Below, piece after piece: positions 37,935-47,934 of a stretch of DNA of 64,000 bases. Source of the stretch: Roseiarcus sp963717215 (lineage in GTDB: Bacteria > Pseudomonadota > Alphaproteobacteria > Rhizobiales > Beijerinckiaceae); the NCBI GenBank assembly GCA_963717215.1, contig CAVQVS010000005.1, positions 310,001-374,000 of the forward strand, read 5' to 3'. Position 1 is the stretch's first letter; each line of letters opens with the position of its first letter. The notes beneath the pieces are model-generated. The model was not told where the DNA came from. It saw only the letters and a list, made by a program, of their open reading frames with translations, and searched no databases. Position numbers and translations under genes: made by a program.

Positions 37935-38096
37935 GCTGCGAAGGTGAAAGTCCCGGGGCGGGGCAAAGGTTCCAGGGCGGCGTGTCGAACGACGTGACTC
38001 GGCCGAAAGCTCTCGGATTCGCGGCCTTCTCCGTCATGCCTCCTTCGTGTTAGGGCGAGTGCAAAGTGTGGATGCTCCACCGCCCGAGGGGAAGCC

Positions 38097-39362
38097 ATGG
38101 GGAGAGACGGGGCGCCTGGCGCCCACCGGATCGGATGGGCGAGCGCCGCGAAGCTGGTCGCCCTCGCTGCACGGGTCGGCGCCGATCCTCTGGAAAGCGG
38201 TGACGCGGCGCTCCAGCGGCTGGTGATGGTCCTCATGGCTGTCGGCGTCTTGCCGATGACGATCTTGTGGTCGGTGGTCTACTTCGTCGCCGGGGCTCCG
38301 CTCGCGGGCGCCGCGCCAGCAATCTATTCGGTCGCCACGCCGATCAACACCGCTCTGTTCACGTGGACCCACAATCTTCGCCTCTACCGCTTCATCCAGC
38401 TTCTCATGACCCTTGTGCTGCCCTGGCTTGTCACGATGAGTCTTGGCGGCTTCAGGAACTCGAGCGCGGTGATCATCTGGGCGGCGCTCTGTCCCCTCAT
38501 CTCGCTTTTGGTCGAGGATCTGCGCCAGACTTTGCTGTGGATCGTGGGCTTCGTCCTGCTCCTCATTGTGAGCGCGACTTTCGAGCCATCGATCAAGCCT
38601 CCCGCGCTGCCGGAGGCGTTCGTCACCTGGTTCTTCGTCTTGAATCTCGGCAGCGTGATCGCGATCGTCTTCGCGCTGCTCTATTATTTCGTTGCGCAGC
38701 GAAACTTCTTCCAGGAACGCTCCGAGACGCTGCTGCTCAATATCCTGCCGAAGGAAATCTCCGACGCGCTCAAAGTGGACCAGGGCGCCATCGCCGCGCA
38801 TTACGAATCCGCAAGCGTCCTGTTCGCCGACGTTGTTGGGTTCACACCAATGGCCGCGACGATGATTCCGCTTCGCCTCGTCAATCTCCTCAACGAGGTT
38901 TTCTCCACCTTCGACGATCTCGTCGACAAACACGGCCTCGAAAAGATCAAGACGATAGGCGACTGCTACATGGTCGCAGCCGGCGTGCCTCGCGAACGGG
39001 CCGATCACGCGCTCGCTTTGGTGCAGCTTGCCCTCGACATGCGCGACGCGGTCACGAGCCGGACATTCGGCGGCGAGACGCTCGCGTTCCGCATCGGCGT
39101 CAATTCCGGGCCGGTGGTCGCCGGCGTGATCGGCCGCAAGAAGTTCATCTACGATCTCTGGGGCGCGACAGTGAACGTAGCGAGCCGCATGGAATCGCAC
39201 GGGCAAAGCGGAGCGATCCAAATTACGCGCAGCACCTACGATCTGGTCGGCGCAAAGTTCGACTGCGAATCCGCCGGAACCATTCCGGTGAAAGGAGCGG
39301 GCGAAGTGGAGGTGTGGCGGGTGGTTGGACGGAAGGGCGGGTCGCGAGCCATGCCTTTCTAA
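38097..39362 (+). CDS. Membrane-bound class III adenylate/guanylate cyclase
   Basis: 421 aa. The N-terminal ~185 residues hold six hydrophobic helices (e.g. LQRLVMVLMAVGVLPMT, FVTWFFVLNLGSVIAIVF). Residues ~215-410 form a class III cyclase: metal Asp in VLFADVVGFTPMA, GDCYMVAAGVPRE, second Asp/Asn region DLWGATVNVASRME. Makes cAMP or cGMP from ATP/GTP; the substrate is not decided by sequence alone. The adjacent convergent gene is a Crp/Fnr-type cyclic-nucleotide-binding regulator, a plausible functional pair. Confidence 0.9.
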   Translation: MGRDGAPGAHRIGWASAAKLVALAARVGADPLESGDAALQRLVMVLMAVGVLPMTILWSVVYFVAGAPLAGAAPAIYSVATPINTALFTWTHNLRLYRFIQLLMTLVLPWLVTMSLGGFRNSSAVIIWAALCPLISLLVEDLRQTLLWIVGFVLLLIVSATFEPSIKPPALPEAFVTWFFVLNLGSVIAIVFALLYYFVAQRNFFQERSETLLLNILPKEISDALKVDQGAIAAHYESASVLFADVVGFTPMAATMIPLRLVNLLNEVFSTFDDLVDKHGLEKIKTIGDCYMVAAGVPRERADHALALVQLALDMRDAVTSRTFGGETLAFRIGVNSGPVVAGVIGRKKFIYDLWGATVNVASRMESHGQSGAIQITRSTYDLVGAKFDCESAGTIPVKGAGEVEVWRVVGRKGGSRAMPF

Positions 39363-40102
39363 TCTGGTCTCGTTCTGCGAGGCCGCGTCGCGGCGCCTCC
39401 GGGCGAGGTCCGACGACCGGCTTCATCGATTGGCGCAAGGCTGGGATCGTCGCGAAGAATCACGTTCAGCAAGGAATTGTGGATCTTCAGGTCGCCGTTG
39501 TACTCAACAAAGCCGAGCTTGCGGAACTTGTTCATAAAGAAACTCACGCGCGACCGAGTCGTGCCGATCATTTCAGCCAGCGTCTCCTGACTGACCTTCG
39601 CTATGATTGGCGCCGGGGGCTCTTCCTTGCCGAAGTTCGCCATCAGCAGGAGCAGTCTCGCCAAACGCTTCTCGCTCGAATTAAACAGCTGGTCGACGAG
39701 GTCGGCCTCGACCCGCGCGTTCCGCGCCAAGATGTAGGAAAGAAACATTTCCGAGAACGTTGGTTCCTCGTGGATCACCCGCACAATGGCGGGCTTGGCC
39801 ACTCTCAGGATGACGCAATCCGTCATTGCGGTCGCGGTCGCCAGGCGCATAGACTGGCCGGTCAAACATCCCTCCCCGAAGAAGTCCGCCTTCCCGTGGA
39901 GAGCGACGACGGCTTCTTTCCCTAGCTCCGAGATGACGCTGAGTTTGACCTGACCGTCTTGAATGTAAAAGACCGAGTCCGCCGCATCGCCTTGCGCGAA
40001 GATGCTTTGACTCTTTCGATAGTTCGAAACGCTCCTGCCGCCGTCAACGGTGCTCAGGAACACCGCGACGTCAAAGGATCTCCTCGGCTTTACCCTCGTC
40101 AT
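39359..40102 (-). CDS. Crp/Fnr family transcription regulator
   Basis: 247 aa from the ATG at 40102. N-terminal cyclic-nucleotide-binding fold (NYRKSQSIFAQGDAADSVFYIQDGQVKL, KADFFGEGCLTGQSMRLATATA), dimerisation helix (VRVIHEEPTFSEMFLSYILARNARV) and HTH (SQETLAEMIGTTRSRVSFFMNKFRKLGF). Only two Cys, not in an Fnr-like cluster motif, so an oxygen-sensing Fe-S role is unlikely. It overlaps the cyclase stop by 4 bp. Upstream has a candidate palindrome at 40311-40335. Confidence 0.9.
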   Translation of the reverse strand: MTRVKPRRSFDVAVFLSTVDGGRSVSNYRKSQSIFAQGDAADSVFYIQDGQVKLSVISELGKEAVVALHGKADFFGEGCLTGQSMRLATATAMTDCVILRVAKPAIVRVIHEEPTFSEMFLSYILARNARVEADLVDQLFNSSEKRLARLLLLMANFGKEEPPAPIIAKVSQETLAEMIGTTRSRVSFFMNKFRKLGFVEYNGDLKIHNSLLNVILRDDPSLAPIDEAGRRTSPGGAATRPRRTRPD

Positions 40103-40310
40103 CGTTTGCTTGAGCCCGTGTCTATGGGAGATTTTTAGCACTCCTCCGACCCCGACCAAAGCTCTGCGCTGCGACGCCCCGGAGCGCCCCCTTGGGAGGC
40201 ATCTGGCCGATGCGGCGCACATCGTTCGATTCCGCTGATCTCTGTTCGCGCGCGCCCTCCGGCCAGTTCAGCGGAAGCATTGCCAATCGACTTACCCAGG
40301 CTGAGCAATT

Positions 40311-40335
40311 TTGATCAGACTCAACCGGTCGGTTG
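40311..40335. promoter_or_regulatory. FNR/FixK-like half-sites and perfect palindrome
   Basis: TTGAT at 40311-40315, four bases, then CTCAA, one base from the TTGAT-N4-ATCAA box. It overlaps CAACCG-GT-CGGTTG, a perfect 14-bp palindrome at 40322-40335. Both lie between the Crp/Fnr gene (start 40102) and a small ORF at 40393. Confidence 0.45.
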
Positions 40336-40392
40336 TCCTAAGGTTTCTACTTAGGAGCAAGATGTCGATAGCCAACGCGAATCCTTGAACCC

Positions 40393-40656
40393 GTGATCAC
40401 CTTGGAGATAAATTTGCCCATCCAGAACGATGAAATTGAGCGGCGCTCTCGTCTAATTTTCCTTGTCTACGAGGTTCTTCGGGACATGGAAACCCCCACG
40501 ACGGAGGCGACGAATACTGCAGTCCTCTCGGCCCTATCTCGTGCTTTCTTACAGAAAGCAACCGTCTTGGATAAGGTGGCCTGCCCGGCGAACAGTGAGG
40601 TCCCCCCGCCCCGGGAGCGTCGCAACCTGGGGATGTTCTCAATCCGGACGCAGTGA
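40393..40656 (+). CDS. Small hypothetical protein
   Basis: 87 aa, GTG start at 40393. Predicted helix-rich N-terminus (ITLEINLPIQNDEIERRSRLIFLVYEVLRDME) with no recognised family. It follows a possible regulatory palindrome by 58 bp. The C-terminal third (PPPRERRNLG) is low complexity. Coding potential is modest; a chance open frame remains possible. Confidence 0.4.
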   Translation: MITLEINLPIQNDEIERRSRLIFLVYEVLRDMETPTTEATNTAVLSALSRAFLQKATVLDKVACPANSEVPPPRERRNLGMFSIRTQ

Positions 40657-40836
40657 ACGTCAGGTGTCCGCTTGCACGCTGACGCGTCGCGACAACACAA
40701 AGCTCGGCGGGAGCCGAGGTGTCGGCGACCGGGTCGGCGCTGAGTTTCACCGTGAGTCCGCCAGAACGATGCTGGTGAAAAGCGCGGTCGCTGCGGAGGT
40801 GGGGCCTCTCGTCGTCGGAACTGGGTCTAACCCGCC

Positions 40837-41343
40837 TCAGCTCGGCTCGATCGGTTCTGTCACGGACGTATCTCGCTCCCAGCCCTCGTTCTCGAGTACG
40901 AGTTGCTCGATGGCGACCTCGGCGCTGTTGGCGTCGAGAGGCGGCAGCGCCTGGTAGAGCGAAGGCCAGCAGCGATAGATCTTGTAGGCGAGCACGAGTT
41001 GGCTCGCCTCATTGTAGAACTCCAGCAAAACATCCTTGCGAAAGTCGGCGAGCGCGACCTCGCTTCCGATCGCCGCGCCAAGGCGCCAGGCTTTGTTCGC
41101 CCAGTCTTCGAATGCGCGGTCCTGGGTGAGGCCACGCTCGAGCGTGATCGCCTCATATTCCGTGCGGCCCGGCGACTTCATCGCAGCCGCAGTCTCGATA
41201 CTATGAAACTCGATGACTTCGGTCTTGCGCTTGAGCGCGCTGACCTTCGAAACGCCCGCAACGTAAATGCCGTCCCATTTGAGGCGAAACTTGAAATTCT
41301 TATACGGGTCGAACCGGGTCGGATTGACGGGGAACTCCGCCAT
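40837..41343 (-). CDS. T4 gp19-like tail-tube family protein (orphan)
   Basis: 168 aa from ATG at 41343. It follows the tube protein family found in contractile tails and extracellular injection systems: MAEFPVNPTRFDPYKNFKFRLKWDG, VAGVSKVSALKRKTEV, SPGRTEYEAITLERGLTQD, DFRKDVLLEFYNEASQLVLAYKIYRCW and VLENEGWERD. No sheath, baseplate, terminase, spike or ATPase is encoded nearby. Its operon partner is the membrane protein at 41391, 47 bp upstream. Whether it builds a tube or has been repurposed is unknown. Confidence 0.88.
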   Translation of the reverse strand: MAEFPVNPTRFDPYKNFKFRLKWDGIYVAGVSKVSALKRKTEVIEFHSIETAAAMKSPGRTEYEAITLERGLTQDRAFEDWANKAWRLGAAIGSEVALADFRKDVLLEFYNEASQLVLAYKIYRCWPSLYQALPPLDANSAEVAIEQLVLENEGWERDTSVTEPIEPS

Positions 41344-41390
41344 GAGGTCGTCCTCCTCGGTTCGTCCCAACGGCAAAGAGGCTCCGCGGG

Positions 41391-41891
41391 TTAGGCAGAC
41401 GCCTTCTTGCGCCCCGGCCAGAAGGCGATGGCGAGGCCCGCGATCGCGACGCCGGCCAACGCCAGCAAAAGCGACGCCTGTTTGAGCCACGTCATGGCTG
41501 GGATGGAAAGCGCCATGGCGGCGCCGAGGAAGCAGATCCGGAGCGACATCAGATAGATGCCGGCAAGGAAGGCCCCTACGCCGAGCAGCAGCAGCAGGAC
41601 GAGACCCGCGGCCTGCACCGGCAGGACGAGTTGAAACCCTTGCAGGAGCAGAAGGTTCATCGCCACCAGGATCGTCACCCAGTGCGCGACTTGCGTCCAG
41701 ATCAGCTTGAATCTCGCCGCACGGTCAGGCGCATTCGGCCATGCGGTGATGACGCAGACAAGCCCGATCGCGATCGCCAGGAACTCCCAATAGGCGTTGA
41801 TCATGTGGCCGACGAAATTGTTATAGGCCACCCCGAATATGGCGAGCGCTAGCGCAATGATAAAAGGCAGGTTGCGATAGAGAGTGGCCAT
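41391..41891 (-). CDS. Small multi-helix membrane protein beside the tube protein
   Basis: 166 aa, five hydrophobic helices: FIIALALAIFGVAYNNF, FLAIAIGLVCVITAW, HWVTILVAMNLLLLQG, AGLVLLLLLGVGAFLAGIYL and LLLALAGVAIAGLAIAFW. The Arg/Lys C-terminus suggests cytoplasmic orientation. No family recognised. The tube gene follows 47 bp downstream on the same strand. Confidence 0.7.
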   Translation of the reverse strand: MATLYRNLPFIIALALAIFGVAYNNFVGHMINAYWEFLAIAIGLVCVITAWPNAPDRAARFKLIWTQVAHWVTILVAMNLLLLQGFQLVLPVQAAGLVLLLLLGVGAFLAGIYLMSLRICFLGAAMALSIPAMTWLKQASLLLALAGVAIAGLAIAFWPGRKKASA

Positions 41892-41986
41892 CGAGAAGAA
41901 TGGCTCGGGGCGCCGGACGCGAGCGCCGGCTCGAGTTCCGTGTCCGGCTCCGCCACCGGATCGAGAAAATCATTCGGGTCGGTCAT
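41849..41986 (-). CDS. Short acidic ORF upstream of the membrane protein
   Basis: 45 codons from an ATG at 41986 (MTDPNDFLDPVAEPDTELEP), overlapping the start of the next gene by ~43 bp in another frame. Strongly acidic N-terminus. It has no ribosome-binding site I am confident of and could be a leader, a chance frame, or the start of a protein whose frame is broken. Confidence 0.35.
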   Translation of the reverse strand: MTDPNDFLDPVAEPDTELEPALASGAPSHSSRWPLSIATCLLSLR

Positions 41987-42215
41987 CGTCCGTCCAATTT
42001 GCGATGGAGCGCAAAAATGTTTACGCGTGTGCGGCTCCGAGTCTATCTCAATAACGCACTTGCGTCTGATTTGGCGCCCCGAAGGTCTCGGCGCAGGTAA
42101 ATCAATAGCTAAGCCGGTCTCCTGGTCCTCGCGCCGCCTTCGGCGCGCGCGCGGTGCTTCGGCTTCGCCCGCGGGCAGGGCTGGTCCGGTCCGCCCGGCG
42201 TTCGAGGTTCACAAT

Positions 42216-43259
42216 ATGCGGAATGAAGCAGCCAAGCCTGTAGCGCGCAAGCCCGTCCTGATCGATCTCGCTCTCCAGGGCGGGGGGTCGCACGGCGCCT
42301 TCACCTGGGGCGTGCTCGACCGCCTGCTCGAGGAGCCGTGGCTCACGATCGACGGCATCTCCGGCACCTCCGCCGGCGCGATGAACGCCGCGGTGCTGGT
42401 CTACGGTCATCAGACGGGGGGAGCCGCCGGCGCCCGCGAGGCGCTTGAGGCGTTCTGGCGACGCGTCTCTGACGCCGCCCGTTACAGTCCGTTCCAGCGT
42501 GGGCCGCTCGATGTGCTGCTCGGGCGCTGGACGCTCGATTCCTCGCCGATGTATGTCGCGATGGATCTGATGTCGCGCCTGGTGTCGCCCTATGACGTCA
42601 ATCCGATGGGCAAGAATCCGTTGCGAGAGATCCTTGCCGAAGCCATCGATTTCAAGGTCCTGGCGCAGTCGCCGATCCATCTGTTCATTACGGCGACCAA
42701 CGTGCGCACCGGGCGCGGCAAGGTGTTCAAGAACGACGCCGTGACGCCCGACGTCCTGCTCGCCTCGGCCTGTCTGCCGACGATGTTCCAGGCGATCGAG
42801 ATCGACGGCGAGGCCTATTGGGACGGCGGCTATTCCGGCAATCCGACGCTCACCCCGCTCGTCCGCGAGTGCAAATCGCAGGACACGATTCTCGTTCCCA
42901 TCAACCCGATCGAGCGGCCGGGCATTCCGCGCAGCGCGGGCGATATCCTGAACCGCCTGAACGAAGTGTCGTTCAACGCCGTGGTCCTGAAGGAGCTGAG
43001 AATGATGGCGCTCCTGCGCAAGGTCGCCGATCCGGGCGACGGCGAGGGCAAGCTCTGGACGCAGATGCGCGTGCATGTCGTCAGGAACGCCATCATGACC
43101 GAGCTTGGCGCTTCGTCGAAGCTCAACGCGGAATGGTCGTTCTTCTCGTTCCTGCGCGACGAGGGCCGCAAGGCCGCGCAGGCGTTTCTAGACGATCACG
43201 GGAAGGACCTCGGCAAGCGGTCGACGCTCGATATCGACGTTCTGCTCGAAGGCGTGTGA
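42216..43259 (+). CDS. Patatin-like phospholipase
   Basis: 347 aa. Ser-Asp catalytic dyad: GISGTSAGAMNA (GXSXG, Ser near residue 52) and the Asp in YWDGGYSGNP; glycine-rich oxyanion loop LALQGGGSHGAF. Members release fatty acids from lipids; some are secreted effectors, but no signal or partner gene is here. Start ATG at 42216. The GntP-family permease begins 6 bp after the stop. Confidence 0.9.
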   Translation: MRNEAAKPVARKPVLIDLALQGGGSHGAFTWGVLDRLLEEPWLTIDGISGTSAGAMNAAVLVYGHQTGGAAGAREALEAFWRRVSDAARYSPFQRGPLDVLLGRWTLDSSPMYVAMDLMSRLVSPYDVNPMGKNPLREILAEAIDFKVLAQSPIHLFITATNVRTGRGKVFKNDAVTPDVLLASACLPTMFQAIEIDGEAYWDGGYSGNPTLTPLVRECKSQDTILVPINPIERPGIPRSAGDILNRLNEVSFNAVVLKELRMMALLRKVADPGDGEGKLWTQMRVHVVRNAIMTELGASSKLNAEWSFFSFLRDEGRKAAQAFLDDHGKDLGKRSTLDIDVLLEGV

Positions 43260-43264
43260 CGGGC

Positions 43265-44715
43265 ATGGGACTCATCGGCATTCTCATCGCGCTTGGGCTT
43301 CTCATTTGGCTCGCCTATCGCGGCTGGAGCATTCTCCTGCTCGCGCCGGCCGCCGCGATCCTTGCGGCCGCGCTGGCCGGCGAGCCGCTGCTTGCGCATT
43401 GGACGCAGACCTTCATGGCGAGCGCGGCGCAATTCGTCATGCAGTTCTTCCCGATCTTTCTCCTGGGCGCCCTGTTCGGCAAGCTCATGGAAGACTCGGG
43501 CTCGGTGAATTCGATCGCAAAATATATGACCGAGCGTCTCGGGCCGCAGCGCTCGGTGCTCGCGGTCGTGCTCGCTGGCGCGATCGTCACCTATGGCGGG
43601 GTGAGCCTGTTCGTCGCCTTCTTCGTGCTCGCGCCGATGGCGCATCAATTGTTCCGCGCCGCGGCGATTCCGCGGCGCCTCATGCCGGCGGCGATCGCGC
43701 TCGGCACGACGACCTTCACCATGTCGGCGCTGCCCGGAACGCCCGCGATCCAGAACGCGATCCCGATGCCGTTCTTCGGCACCACGCCCTTCGCCGCGCC
43801 GGGGCTCGGATTCATCGCGGCGATCGTGATGTTCGGCTTCGGCATGTGGTGGCTCGGGCGAGCGGAGAAAAGCGCGCGCGCCAAGGGCGAGGGCTATGGA
43901 GCCGACGTTCCACACGAGAACGCGGCCGAGGATCTTCTGGTGCGCGAGCGCGCCACCACCGCGAGCACGTTCGATCCGCCGGAAGCCGATGCACGGTCGG
44001 CCGAGCGATGTCGGTCCGCCGATCGTGCTCGCGGCTCTGCCGCTCGTCATCGTCGTCGCCGTCAATCTTCTCATGTCGCTGTTCGTCCTGCCGCGCATGG
44101 ACGCGTCTTTTCTATACGCCCAGGTATGGGGCTCGACGTCGCTCGCGGCGGTCGGCGGCGTGTGGGCGGTGGTGACCGCGCTGGCGGTCGCGATCGTCGT
44201 GCTCATCGCCGTCAATTATCGGCGTCTGCCGGCTTTGCGCGACAGCATGGATGCGGGCGCCAACGCATCCGTGTTGCCGGTGCTGAGCGTCGCGAGCCTC
44301 GTCGGCTTCGGCTCGGTCGTCGCCGCGCTGCCTGCATTTTCGCTGGTGCGCGATTGGGTGCTCGGCATCGAGGGCGGCCCGCTGGTGTCGCTGGCGGTCG
44401 CGACCAATGTGCTGGCGTCATTGACGGGCTCCGCCTCGGGCGGGCTCACCATCGCGCTCGACGCGTTGGGCGCGACCTACCTCAAGATCGCGCACGAGCA
44501 GGGCATCGATCCGGGGCTATCTGCATCGCGTGGCGGTGATCGGCGCCGGCACGCTGGACAGCCTGCCGCATAACGGCGCCGTGGTGACGCTGCTTGCGGT
44601 CTGCAACTCGACGCATCGCGAGAGCTATCTCGACATCGTCATGGTGTCGATCGTCGGCGGCCTGCTGGCGCTGGCGGTTGTGATCGTGCTCGGGAGCACG
44701 GTTGGATATTTCTGA
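43265..44715 (+). CDS. GntP-family permease (frame broken twice)
   Basis: About 480 residues, 12-14 helices. Features of gluconate/organic-acid GntP transporters: FLLGALFGKLMEDSGSVNSIAKY, GAIVTYGGVSLFVAFFVLAPM, LPGTPAIQNAIPMPFFGTTPFAAPG, and the end NVLASLTGSASGGLTIALDALGA and SLPHNGAVVTLLAVCN. Frame changes near 44000 (before SDVGPPIVLA) and at ~44520 (a G too many before CTATCTGCATCGC). Substrate unknown; the upstream patatin may be cotranscribed. Confidence 0.88.
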
Positions 44716-44819
44716 CGTTGGAAGAGCGCTGCCGCAGCATTGGCGGGCACGGCCCGCTCTCCTACGGGAGAGGCGTTGGGCGAGGACGGTGCGAAGCGCT
44801 CTTTTGTCTCGGCGATATG

Positions 44820-44878
44820 CCCTCATCCAACCGGCTAACTCCGGCCACCTTCTCCTCGAGGGAGAAGGGAAGGGGCCG
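44820..44878. repeat. Interspersed repeat (CTCATCC...GAGAAGGGAAGG type)
   Basis: CCTCATCCAACCGGCTAACTCCGGCC, then CCTTCTCCTCGAGGGAGAAGGGAAGG, closely related to the unit at 7300-7354. It fills the gap between two convergent genes and has self-complementary ends. Confidence 0.6.
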
Positions 44879-47800
44879 CTACGCGGCGACCGTCGCAGGC
44901 TGCTTCGCGCGGTAGAGCGTGATGTAGAAGACCGGCAGCACCAGCAGCGTCAGCAGGGTGGCGACGAACAGGCCGCCCATGATGGCGAAGGCCATCGGGC
45001 CCCAGAACACCGTCGGCGCGATCGGGATCAGGCCCAGCACGGTCGAGACGGCCGTCAGCATGATCGGGCGGAAGCGCGAGAGCGTCGCCTCGACCACCGC
45101 GTCCCAGATGTCGCGCCCCTGCGCCCGCTCGGTCTCGATCTGATCGATCAGGATGACGGCGTTGCGCGCGATCATGCCGACAAGCGCAAGGATGCCGAGG
45201 ATCGCCACGAACCCAAGCGGCCGGTTGGCGAGCAGGAGCGCGAGAACGATGCCGATCAGTCCGAGCGGCACGGTCGCCACCACCAGCGCGACGCGTCCGA
45301 AACTGTGCAATTGCGCCATCAGGAAGAGCAGCATCAGGAACAAAGCCGCGGGCAACAGCGCGAACACCGACGCCTGCGACGCCGCGCTCTCTTCGACCGT
45401 GCCGCCGGTCGCAATGTGGTAGCCGCTCGGCAGGCTCGCCTCGAGCTTCTCAATGCCCGGTTCGAAGCGAGGCGACCGCGCCTTCCGGCGTCGCGTCGCC
45501 GCGCACGTCCGCGGCGACCGTGAGGGTCGGGACCCGATCGCGCCGCCAGATCAGCGGATATTCCTGATCGAAATCGAAGGTCGCGATCTGGCTAAGCGGC
45601 ACGGTGCGCCCGCCGGGAAGCGGCAGTTGCAGCGAGCGCAGGGTCGAGAGCGAGACGCGCTGCTCGTCATTCGCGCGCGCGACGACATTGACGAGATAGA
45701 TGCCGTCACGAACCTGTGTGATCGGCGCGCCCGACATGACGGCGTTGAGCGTTTCAGCGAGCGTCTGCGAGCTTAGGCCCAAGCAGACGCGCCTGATCCT
45801 GGTCGATACGAACTCGGACCTCGCGCGACGGCTCCATCCAGTCGAAATTGACGAGGCGCAGATTTGAGTTCTCGCCCATCGTCTGGCCGAGTTTGAGCGC
45901 GATCTCGCGCACTTGCGCAGGGTCCGGTCCGCTCACTCGATATTGCACCGGCCAGCCGACCGGCGGGCCAAGCTCGAGCGGCGACACCCGCGCGACCGCG
46001 CTCGGCAGCTGCTCGGCCAGCGCCTTCTCGAGCTTCACGTGCAGCCGGTCGCGCGCCGCCACGTCCTTCGCGATCACCACGACCTGCGAGAAGAAGTCGT
46101 TGGGAAGCTTGACGTCGAGCGGCAGGTAGAAGCGGATCGCGCCGCGCCCGACATAGGTGCTCCAGCTCGCGACGTCGGGATCGTCCTTCAGCATCGCGTC
46201 GAGCTTGGCGGAGGCGTCTTCGCTGCGCAAAGATCGAGGCGTTTTGCGGCAAGCGTCAGATCGACCACAAGCTCGGGGCGATCGGAGGCGGGAAAGAACT
46301 GCCGCGGCACGTAAGGCAGCGCCAGCAGCGCGGCGGCGAAACAGGCAAGCGTCACAGCAATCGTGATCCAGCGCATCCGCATGGCGCCGACGAGGATCGA
46401 GCGGAAGGTGCGCAAGACAAAGTTTGGCTCGGCGGTCGACTGGCTTATCCGGCTTCTTCAGGATCCAGGCGCCAAGCAGTGGCGCGAACAGCACCGCGAC
46501 GAACCAGGAGACGATGAGCGCGATCGTCACCACGGCGAAGATCGAGAACGTGTATTCGCCGGCGGCGCTGCGAGCGAAGCCGATCGGCACGAAGCCGGCG
46601 ATGGTCACGAACGTGCCGGTCAGCATCGGCAGCGCAAGCGTCTTGTAAGCGAAGGAGGCGGCTTCTTCCTTGCTGTCGCCTTGCGCAAGGCGGGTCGTCA
46701 TGACGTCGATCGCGGTCATGGCGCTGTCGACGAGCAGGCTGAGCGAGATGATCAGAGCGCCAAGGGAAATGCGCTGGAGGTCGATATGCATCGCCTGCAT
46801 GATCGGAAAGACGATGGCGATCGTGAGCGGAATGGTCAGCGCCACCACGGAGCCCGGCCTCAGGCCAAGGCTGATGATGCTCACCGCCATGATGATGGCG
46901 ATCGCCTGCCAGAGCGATTCCATGAACTCGCCAATTGCCGTCTGAACGACGACCGGCTGGTCGGAGACAAGCGATGCGTCGATGCCGAGCGGCAGATTGG
47001 CGACGCTCTGGTCGATCGCCTTTTTCACGTTGCGGCCGAGCGTCAGAATGTCGCCGCCGTCGCGCATGGCGATGGCGAGGCCGATCGCCGGCTTGCCGTT
47101 GACGCGAAACATCGGCTGGGGCGGATCGGAATAGCCACGCCGCACGGTCGCGATGTCGCGCAGCCGGATCAGACGACCGTTGGACAGGAAATTGACGTTG
47201 AGGAGGTCGGCTTCCGATCCGAAGGCGCCGGAAACTCGGAGCAGGATCTTCTCCTCGCCGGTCTCAAGCGAACCCGCGGGGCTGACCGCATTCTGGGCGC
47301 GGAGCGCCGCAAGCAAGGCCGCGCGGTCGATGCCGAGGCCCGCCAGCTCCTGGGTCGAAAACTCTATGAAGATCTGCTCGTCTTGCGCGCCGAGGAGCTC
47401 GATCTTCGAAACGTCTGGAACCTGCAGGAGACGCGAGCGAATGTCCTCGACGTAGTCGCGGAGTTCCCGATGCGTGAAGCCATCGGCGGTGAAGCCGTAG
47501 ATCAGGCCGAAGGTGTCGCCGAAATCGTCGTTGAAGCCGGGTCCGACAACGCCGGCCGGCAGCGTGCCGCGAATGTCGCCGACGTTCTTGCGCACCTGAT
47601 ACCAGATGTCCGGCACTTCCGAGGCTTTGGTCGAGCCCTTGAGATTGACGAAGATCGTCGTTCGGCCAGGGATGGTGTAGCTGCGCAGAAAGTCGAGACC
47701 TGGCGTCTCCTGGAGCTTGCGCTCAAGCCGTTCGGTCACCTGCTGCAGCGTGTCGTCCATGCTTGCGCCGGGCCACCCGGCCTGGACGATCATGGTGCGG

Positions 47801-47934
47801 AAGGTGAAGGGCGGATCTTCCGCGCGGCCGAGGCTGAAAAACGAGGCGATGCCCGCAAGCGTCACCGCCGCCATGATGAAGACGATGAAAGAGCGATGCT
47901 TGAGCGCCCAATCGGAAAGATTGAGACCGTTCAC
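44879..47934 (-). CDS. RND efflux transporter permease subunit (four frame breaks)
   Basis: About 1,018 residues, AcrB/HAE1-like. N-terminus LNLSDWALKHRSFIVFIMAAVTL, porter and docking regions, membrane core with ISLSLLVDSAMTAIDVM, and the C-terminal helices LFLMLLFLMAQLHSFGRVALVVATVPLG. Proton-driven extrusion of hydrophobic compounds. GTG start at 47934 overlaps the TGA of the adaptor gene. Frame breaks near 46425 and 46225 (compensating, bracketing AMRMRWITIAVTLACF), near 45780 and near 45465. Every segment is family-like, so the gene is intact in the cell by my reading. Confidence 0.92.

Noticed and set aside
39430..39925. Plus-strand open frame over the Crp/Fnr gene
   Set aside because: Mirror of a clear regulator gene.
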